Source: Gemmatimonadaceae bacterium
Lineage (GTDB): Bacteria; Gemmatimonadota; Gemmatimonadetes; Gemmatimonadales; Gemmatimonadaceae
Assembly (NCBI GenBank): GCA_025357975.1
Contig: JANYKY010000333.1
Coordinates: 1 to 11,938, forward strand
DNA: 11,938 bases
Reading direction: 5' to 3'
Positions 6,753 to 11,938 of the stretch are shown here, in pieces (position 1 is the stretch's first letter; each line of letters begins with the position of its first letter). Below the pieces are notes generated by a model, which was not told the DNA's origin, did not search any database, and saw only the letters and a program-made list of their open reading frames with translations. Made by a program: the position numbers and the translations under genes.

Positions 6753-6838
6753 ATCAGAGGCAACGGCCAATCCACGGGGATCAGAAGCAACGGTCCATCA
6801 CTGGGACCGAAGCAACGGCCAATCACGGATCAGAATCG
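6753..6838. repeat. Degenerate tandem repeat, about 3.4 copies of 23-27 bp
   Basis: Three units start at 6753 (27 bp), 6780 (26 bp) and 6806 (23 bp), followed by a partial fourth (ATCAGAATCG, 6829-6838). Each contains GCAACGG followed by CCAATC or TCCATC and a G-rich end, with core AAGCAACGGCCAATCACGG. It begins 9 bases after the DUF6702 stop. The units contain no CRISPR-like conserved repeat with variable spacers. It may be slippage-derived decay or a transcribed intergenic element. Confidence 0.6.
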
Positions 6839-7008
6839 TTGAACCGCACATCAGACGCGACTACAAAAGCCTGAGCCCGAGCGGGCGGACCTCGCGGAAT
6901 GAGAAACACAAACTTTTATTTTCGTCCCCGACCTGAACGATTCTGTAAACCGTTGCTCCCCGGTCTTGGGGATTCGTTTCTGATGTGTGGTTCTGCTTCT
7001 GATCCGAC
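6839..7008. other. Non-coding stretch ahead of the cytochrome c remnant
   Basis: No credible gene on either strand. A heme-attachment codon pattern (CxxCH) that would belong to the cytochrome remnant downstream was looked for and not found. Small hairpins such as CCCC/GGGG (6958-6971) are present without T tracts. The stretch is probably the scar of deleted coding DNA. Confidence 0.4.
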
Positions 7009-7125
7009 ATGATCACCTGGCTGAGGAATCCGCCCGCGGTGGATAACAAGACAGCGATGCCGAATCTCGGCGTCACCGAGAAAGATGCGAGAGACATCGC
7101 GGCATACCTTTACGAGCTAAGGTAG
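7009..7125 (+). pseudogene. C-terminal remnant of a cytochrome c domain
   Basis: The plus frame ending at TAG 7123-7125 reads WLRNPPAVDNKTAMPNLGV and then ends DIAAYLYELR. This is the classic last third of a class I cytochrome c: the Met of AMPNLG is the distal heme ligand and the final helix has the A-A-Y-L pattern. Such ends also occur on cytochrome c oxidase subunit II. The frame is closed upstream by TGA at 7000-7002, and the heme-binding CxxCH is absent from the preceding sequence, so the 38-codon piece cannot bind heme. It probably was the upstream partner of the transporter gene that follows, whose start lies four bases beyond this stop, with AAGG (7119-7122) inside the cytochrome end acting as ribosome site. 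Confidence 0.65.
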
Positions 7126-7128
7126 AAA

Positions 7129-7621
7129 TTGGCCGCCGCGCCTGATTCGTTGTCCCCCGAAGAACAGCAGTCAAACGAAAAAGAAGAAGGGCGAAAGCCG
7201 GAGCTCGAGCCACTCGAAACGCATAAGGCGGATGAAGAAGAACGGTCAATGCTTCCCGATGCCGATTGGCGGCCGCTCGTTGCGAAGATGGGATACCCTA
7301 TCGGTTTTCTGATCATCTCGCTGGGTTGTCAGCAGCTTTTTACCGAGAACACCATCACCCCATTGTCCCGCTGCTCGTCACACGCACTTCCGAGATGTTG
7401 CGGCGCGTCGGCGTCCTTTGGGCAGTGTCCTGACCGGGAACCTTATTGACGCGCTCGCGTTCGCATCGTTCGTTGGGCTCACTGAGGCATTCGAGCCGAA
7501 AGTGCACATCGGCGGCTTCACGATTCCAGCGCTTCTCGATAACGTACTTGGAGGCTTCACGCTGGTGACATGGCTGAATCACGCGCAGGTGGTTTCGGGA
7601 GGCGGGCGGAAGAAAACATGA
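7129..7621 (+). pseudogene. Formate/nitrite transporter (FNT)-like gene, frameshifted and internally deleted
   Basis: A channel or transporter of the FNT type, now broken. From TTG 7129 the frame gives an acidic cytoplasmic N-terminus, then WRPLVAKMGYPIGFLIISLG and QQLFTENTITP, the FNT first-helix signature. At the C run 7358-7361 one base is missing; the shifted frame continues IVPLLVTRTSEMLRRVGVLW. Near 7425-7428 a second base is missing, restoring VLTGNLIDALAFAS. The sequence then jumps to the family's C-terminal end, FTIPALLDNVLGGFTLV and NHAQVVSGGG. About 165 codons remain of a usual 260-280, so the middle helices are gone. Adding two bases puts the whole remnant exactly in frame (495 = 165 codons). 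The TGA stop (7619-7621) overlaps the receptor ATG, so the genes were once coupled. Confidence 0.8.
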
Positions 7622-9729
7622 CTTGCTTCGCTCGCACACCCTTTGCCGCCGCGCTTAGCGCCGCGTTGCTCGGCCCGGCGCTACTGGTCGCACAGTCCGA
7701 CAGCGTGGCGAAACTGAAGCCCGTGCTGGTGACAGTCACGCGCGCAGACGGCCAGTCGATCCTTCGTTCTCCATTTGCGTTGACGGTTTCGCAACCAGAC
7801 AGCGCGCGACCCGGGCAGCGGCATACCGCGATCGACGAAACGCTGGCCATGGTTCCCGGCCTCTCGGTGACGAACCGCAACAACGCTTCCCAGGACCCGC
7901 GTCTCTCGATACGGGGCTTCGGCGCTTGATCGACATTTGGTGTTCGCGGAGTTCGCGTCCTTCGCGATGGCATGCCATTGACGTTGCCGGACGGACAGAC
8001 ACCACTTGATTATCTCAGTCTCGAATCGGTCGGACGCATCGAGGTGATGCGCGGAGCGGCCTCGGCACTCTACGGCAACGCGAGCGGCGGAGTGATCGAC
8101 ATCAGGTCGGCTGCACCTCCGTCGACGCCGATCGCGGCGAAAGTCTCGCAATGGCTCGGTGACAGCGGATTCAGCAGGACCAGTCTAGCCGCAGGCGGAA
8201 CTTTCGGTCCCGAGTATTACCAGGGAGACGTTTCATCTTCGAAGAGCAATGGAACGCGAGCTCACGCGCGGCAACGAGCAACTACGGGTTTCGGCCGGGC
8301 CGGCAAGAGCTTTGGCAACACTGAGGTGAGTGTGTCAGTGCTGGCCTTGAACAATCCACTTGCCCAGAATCCGGGCCCTCTTACGGCGGACGAGCTCCGT
8401 GCCAACCCATCGATGGCGGACGCTTTGTCTGTAAGGCGTGACGCGCGAAAGGTTGCTAAACAGATCCAGGTTGGAGTTTCGGCAAGCCGGCAAGTTGCGT
8501 CAGGCGAGATTGGCGCCGCAGTGTTCGGAGGTGCAAGGTCACTTGACAATCCACTCACCTTCGCGGTCGTCGAAGTAGGCCGCCACACATACGGAGCATC
8601 CGCGCACGCGTCCCAAAGTTTTTCTGTATTGCACGCCGCGAACCACCTCGTTGTCGGAACCGACCTTCAGTCGCAGAATGATCTTCGCCGCAATTTCGCG
8701 AGCTGCGCAGACTCGATCCCGCTAAAGATTCCGAATGCGACCTGTCCTTCCATCACCAGCGAGCGCGGCATCGTGACGCTCGACCAGCGCGAGCTTGTCT
8801 CCAGTGCCGGCATCTATGCGAGTGACGACATAGCGCTTGGCTCGAGATTCGACGTGACCGCAGGATTGCGAGCAGACAATGTCAGCTTCGAAGTGAAAGA
8901 CAGGCTGATCAATGCATCGAATCCGGATGATTCAGGCCGCCGCTCGATGCGAGCTGTCAGCCCCGTCCTCGGCGCGGTGGGGAGGCTGGCGCCAACTCAC
9001 TCGGTGTATGCGAATGTCGCAAGCGCTTTTGAGACGCCGACGGCGACCGAGCTTGGCAACCATCCTGATGGAAGTGCCGGAATCAATCAGGACCTCGATC
9101 CTCAGCGATCGATAACGTCGGAAGTTGGGATGAAGGGTTTTTTTGGCGCTGCGATGAGTTATGACGTGGCAGTGTACTCCACGAGAGTCAGGGAGGAGCT
9201 TGTGCCCTTTGAGATTCCGAACAGCAACGGCCGCAGATATTTTCGAAACGCGGGCCGCACAACGCGCCGTGGTGCTGAAGCCGGCGGACAAGTGTCTGCG
9301 GGTCCGTTGTCGCTGCTGGGTGCATATACGTTCTCGGCGTTCCGATTTGAAACGTACCGTACGGGCGGCGTTGTATACGATGGAAACACGATTCCCGGTG
9401 TGCCGCGAAGCAGGTGGCAAACGTCGCTCAAGGCGGCAAATGGCGCCGGGTTCATTGTCGTCGAAGGAGAGGGCGCGGGAGCTGTTTTCCTTGACGATGC
9501 AAATACAGTCAAGGGTTCTGGGTACGCAGTTGCCAACTTGAGGGCAGGTGCTGAGTTGCCATTTCGCATTTCGCGGTTGGCTGTGTCGGCTGGCGTGCAG
9601 AACGTTTTTGACCGGCACTATGCTGCCTCGGTTGCTGTCAATGCGGCGCGAGGAAAGTACTTTGAGCCTGCGTCGACACGCACTTTCGTTGTTCAGATGT
9701 CCGTTGCTGCACAAAGGCCTCAACGATAA
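7618..9729 (+). pseudogene. TonB-dependent outer-membrane receptor with one in-frame TGA
   Basis: An outer-membrane receptor for TonB-driven uptake of a scarce ligand such as a metal chelate. The ATG at 7618 overlaps the previous stop (ATGA) and starts a signal peptide ending near LLVAQ26. A TonB-box-like VLVTVTRADG (37-46) leads into the plug domain: ETLAMVPGLSV (74-84), RLSIRGFGA (95-103), then TGA at codon 104 (7927-7929). The same frame continues without a gap as STFGVRGVRVLRDGMPLTLP, then IEVMRGAASALYGNASGGVI. CGA-to-TGA is the simplest change, since family members usually have Arg here. The beta barrel fills the remaining frame up to the stop ending at 9729 (704 codons in all). A restart at ATG 7972 would lack the signal peptide and half the plug. 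So it is inactive unless the TGA is read through or is a sequencing error. Confidence 0.85.
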
Positions 9730-9803
9730 TCCAGCGCAGAGTTGGGTCCGTATGCTATGCTGTTGAAGGTCAAGCGTTAATCGCAATTCAATTCGGTGAC
9801 GCA
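9730..9803 (+). promoter_or_regulatory. Short spacer with a possible weak promoter for the PAS gene
   Basis: TTGAAG (9763-9768) and TTCAAT (9787-9792), 18 bp apart, are four-of-six matches to -35 and -10 boxes. GGTGA (9795-9799), four bases before the ATG at 9804, can serve as ribosome site. The boxes are weak and the putative transcript start would fall almost at the ribosome site, so this is a low-confidence call. No terminator was seen after the receptor gene. Confidence 0.2.
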
Positions 9804-10100
9804 ATGCTTATTTCCCACCCTTCTCGGCTGTCCGATGAGGCCCTCGGAAGCGAGACCGCAAGAAAGCACAACGACTACTTCAGGCGTCTCTTTGACGAGG
9901 CGCCGGCCGCATGTGTTGTGACCGATTTTGAATGCAACGTGATCGATGCGAATCAGGCAGCGGAAACGATGCTTCGACGGCCTCTCGCAGGGATGCGCGA
10001 CAAGCCGTTTCAGTTGATGATTGCTGTGTCCGACAGGCCAAACTTCCGGAAAATCGTCTCAGACCTTCTGAAATCGGTATTTGAGTCGAGTCGTCCGTGA
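9804..10100 (+). pseudogene. PAS sensory domain, first part, split by a frameshift or overlap
   Basis: A 98-residue product whose YFRRLFDEAPAACVVTDFE (25-43) and VIDANQAAETMLRRPLAGM (46-64) are the first half of a PAS domain, a small-molecule or redox sensing fold usually found in histidine kinases and other signalling proteins. The frame ends ESSRP-TGA. The GTG beginning the next frame overlaps the stop by four bases, and that frame opens with what looks like the rest of the same PAS fold (VLFKARMIGMGEGRPRCIFWEL). One missing base near 10095-10100 would explain the split. A genuine two-gene arrangement is less likely because it would cut a single PAS fold. No kinase or output domain is attached. 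Confidence 0.6.
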
Positions 10101-10615
10101 AGCCCGGGACGGGTGCCGAAGTCGATGTGTTGTTCAAGGCACGAATGATCGGCATGGGCGAGGGGAGGCCTCGCTGTATCTTCTGGGAACTTTCGGCTCT
10201 CGCTCAAAATCTGCCGGAGCTTCCAGAGCCGTCGGATTTCCCGGAGCTCCCGGAGCTGCCGGACTCTTCTGAATTCAAGTACGAGGAGCCCGAATGCATT
10301 GTCGACGACACAATTCGCGGGCTCATCAATACGAAAATGTTGAGTCGGGCGGATGCGAAAGACATTGTGGATACACACGTGATGCAAAGGGACTACACCT
10401 ATCCCATACCAAGCCTCGAAAGGGACAAAGCGCTCGCAGCGATTCATCCATTCCTAGAATCGAAGAACATTTATTCGCGTGGCCGCTTTGGCGCCTGGCG
10501 TTACGAGGTCGGAAACATGGATCACTCGGTGGCACAGGGTGTCGAGTGGGTCAACAGAATCGTCAAGGGCGAAACGTTCGATGAGTTGACCTACATGGCC
10601 AACCGAGGATGCTGA
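10097..10615 (+). pseudogene. Chimeric ORF: PAS tail joined to C-terminal fragment of an FAD-dependent oxidoreductase
   Basis: The 172-residue frame from GTG 10097 has three parts. Residues 9-33 complete the PAS fold begun upstream. Residues 39-60 are a Pro-Glu-Leu-rich linker (LPELPEP, FPELPELP) coded by short imperfect CCGGAGCT repeats. Residues 61-165 match the C-terminus of FAD-dependent amine-oxidase or UDP-galactopyranose-mutase-like oxidoreductases: VDDTIRGLI (69-77), YPIPSLERDKALAAI (102-116), NIYSRGRFGAWRYEVGNMDH (124-143). The FAD-binding Rossmann fold and most of the catalytic domain are absent, so the piece cannot work as an enzyme alone. The likeliest explanation is a deletion that fused two unrelated genes in frame, with the junction between about 10190 and 10285. 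A true fusion used as a binding domain is possible but less likely. Confidence 0.6.
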
Positions 10616-10695
10616 AGGCACCGTATTTGCCCGTTGTCGCCGCCAAAGTGGAGTTACGCTCGAGATAGGATCGTCAACCTTTATCCTGAGCCGCT
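10616..10695 (+). other. Spacer ahead of the NRAMP-like transporter
   Basis: Eighty bases with no gene. No convincing promoter pair, operator or terminator was recognised, and no clear ribosome site precedes the GTG at 10696. Confidence 0.4.
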
Positions 10696-11913
10696 GTGAA
10701 GAAAATCATTCAGGTTGCGCTCGGGATCGTTACCGGAATCGGGGGGTTTCTCGAGATCGGTTCCGTCACGACCTCGGCCCAGGCGGGTGCAGCGTTCGGA
10801 TATCAGCTTATCTGGGCTCTCGTCGTCGGTGTGTTGTGCCTCAGCTTTCTCGTGGAGATGTCTGGCCGGTTCGCGGCCGTGAGCAAGCACACAGTGGTCG
10901 ACGGACTCCGCGACCGGTTCGGCTTCGGCTTCTTCAGCATTGTGCTCGGCGCCGTTGTACTCGTCGTGCTGATGGTGCTGATGGCGGAAATCGGCGGAAT
11001 TGCGCTTGCGCTTGAACTAGCGACTGGCATCGGCTTTCCATGGTGGGCTCTGCCAGTTGCGCTCGTTGGCTGGCTCCTGATGTGGAAGACTAATTTCGAC
11101 GTCATTGAGAACGGATCGTCAATCCTTGGATTGCTCACTCTCTGTTTTGCGATCGCCGTCCACCGACTTCATCCGGATTGGTCCGCGGTCACGCATGGCG
11201 CGCTCCCATCGATGCCAGCAGACAACAAGAGCCAGTACTGGTTTATCTGCGTGAGCATTCTCGGTGCGTCGATCACGCCGTACCTCATGTACTTCTACTC
11301 GGCCGGCGCAGTTGAGGACAAGTGGGACAAGTCATATCTGACTGTGAACAAGATCATCGCGTTCGGTGGCATGGCATTCGGCGGACTGCTTTCGATTGCA
11401 GTTCTCGTCATTGCGGCGAAAGTTCTGCATCCGCAGGGCGTGAAAATCGAAAAGTTCGACCAGATGGCGAACATGATGCTCGTGCCATTTCCCAGATGGG
11501 GGCGTGCGCTTTTTGCGGGCTCGCTCGGTATCACATGCCTCGGGGCAGCGCTCGAGATTGCACTCGCGATTTCGTATATGTTCGGTGAGGGTCTGGGATG
11601 GAACTCGAGCGAGAATTCTGCGCCGATCAGGGAAGCTCGGTTCAGCCTCGTATACACCATCGTCCTGATCATAGCGGCAACACCACTGCTCTTTGGCGCC
11701 GATCCACTCAAGGTCACTAACATGGCGATGGCATTGACCTCAGCGACACTCCCTCTTGCGATCGTGCCGTTCCTGATCCTTATGAATGATGCGAGCTATC
11801 TTGGTGAGAGCACCAACGGAATAGTAGGTAACAGCGTCGTCGTGATCATAATGCTGATGTCGTTCATACTCGCTGTTGTTTCAATTCCCCTGCAACTCGC
11901 AGGTGGCGGATGA
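10696..11913 (+). CDS. Divergent NRAMP-superfamily transporter
   Basis: A 405-residue inner-membrane protein of the NRAMP superfamily, which carries divalent metals with proton coupling, with about eleven hydrophobic segments. The first, GIVTGIGGFLE plus IGSVTTSAQAGAAFGYQLIW, aligns with NRAMP TM1, but the metal-binding DPGN is replaced by EIGS (20-23). The sixth, GASITPYLMYFYS (190-202), aligns with the canonical GAMVMPHNLYLHS: the metal-selecting Met becomes Thr194 and the conserved His becomes Tyr196. After it come AGAVEDKW and a long loop with a second-half repeat. Length matches the family (about 400-440). The start is GTG with the natural MKKIIQVALG opening; no strong ribosome site precedes it. 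The changed site means the substrate may not be Mn or Fe; plant Nrat1, an aluminium transporter, also has Thr in the Met position. The gene appears intact. Confidence 0.9.
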   Translation: MKKIIQVALGIVTGIGGFLEIGSVTTSAQAGAAFGYQLIWALVVGVLCLSFLVEMSGRFAAVSKHTVVDGLRDRFGFGFFSIVLGAVVLVVLMVLMAEIGGIALALELATGIGFPWWALPVALVGWLLMWKTNFDVIENGSSILGLLTLCFAIAVHRLHPDWSAVTHGALPSMPADNKSQYWFICVSILGASITPYLMYFYSAGAVEDKWDKSYLTVNKIIAFGGMAFGGLLSIAVLVIAAKVLHPQGVKIEKFDQMANMMLVPFPRWGRALFAGSLGITCLGAALEIALAISYMFGEGLGWNSSENSAPIREARFSLVYTIVLIIAATPLLFGADPLKVTNMAMALTSATLPLAIVPFLILMNDASYLGESTNGIVGNSVVVIIMLMSFILAVVSIPLQLAGGG

Positions 11914-11938
11914 GTCCCATCATCCGGCTCGTACGCGA

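Noticed and set aside
6753..6838. CRISPR array
   Set aside because: Units are adjacent and degenerate with no spacers, and no cas genes are nearby.
6861..7097. 78-codon minus-strand frame
   Set aside because: Antisense to the cytochrome c remnant; no domain recognised and the plus-strand match is clear.
1..11938. tRNA, rRNA or insertion-sequence transposase genes
   Set aside because: No cloverleaf with conserved TTCRANNC arm, rRNA core sequence or transposase motif was recognised on either strand by eye.

Overview
The window looks like chromosomal DNA of a Gram-negative, fairly high-GC bacterium. Outer-membrane and envelope genes (a TonB-dependent receptor, two lipoproteins with lipoboxes), frequent GTG/TTG starts, short 1-4 base gene overlaps, and the mix of an M28 lipoprotein peptidase, DUF4331, HupE/UreJ and DUF6702 proteins resemble Gemmatimonadota. 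That assignment is inference from general resemblance; no marker gene here proves it.

Layout. Positions 1-1056 (minus) hold the N-terminal 352 residues of a secreted M28-family metallopeptidase lipoprotein whose 3' end lies outside the window. Divergent from it, queC and queE (1089-2431, plus) form a coupled two-gene operon for 7-deazaguanine (preQ0/queuosine) synthesis. After a weak terminator and a leader of about 230 nt rich in inverted repeats comes an envelope gene cluster: two half-length DUF4331 proteins (2711-3469 and 3507-4091), a membrane-anchored TPR protein (4187-5506), a HupE/UreJ-type permease (5633-6238) and a small exported DUF6702 protein (6235-6744).

The next part, 6745-10615, is full of lesions. 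It has a small degenerate tandem repeat, the last 38 codons of a cytochrome c domain, a formate/nitrite-transporter-like gene with two -1 frameshifts and a large internal deletion (7129-7621), and a TonB-dependent receptor interrupted by one in-frame TGA (7618-9729). It ends with a PAS-domain gene split by a 4-base overlap or frameshift (9804-10100), whose tail is joined to the C-terminal piece of an FAD-dependent oxidoreductase (10097-10615). The last gene (10696-11913) is an NRAMP-superfamily transporter whose metal-site motifs in TM1 and TM6 both differ from the canonical ones.

How the genes may work together. The DUF4331 pair, TPR protein, HupE/UreJ permease, DUF6702 protein and TonB receptor all face the envelope and run in one direction. 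The most interesting reading is an uncharacterised uptake or handling system for a metal or metal cofactor: receptor in the outer membrane, DUF4331/DUF6702 proteins in the periplasm, HupE-like permease in the inner membrane. The divergent NRAMP protein nearby fits a transport theme but is a separate unit. The substrate is unknown, and in this genome the receptor part appears to be broken or misread.
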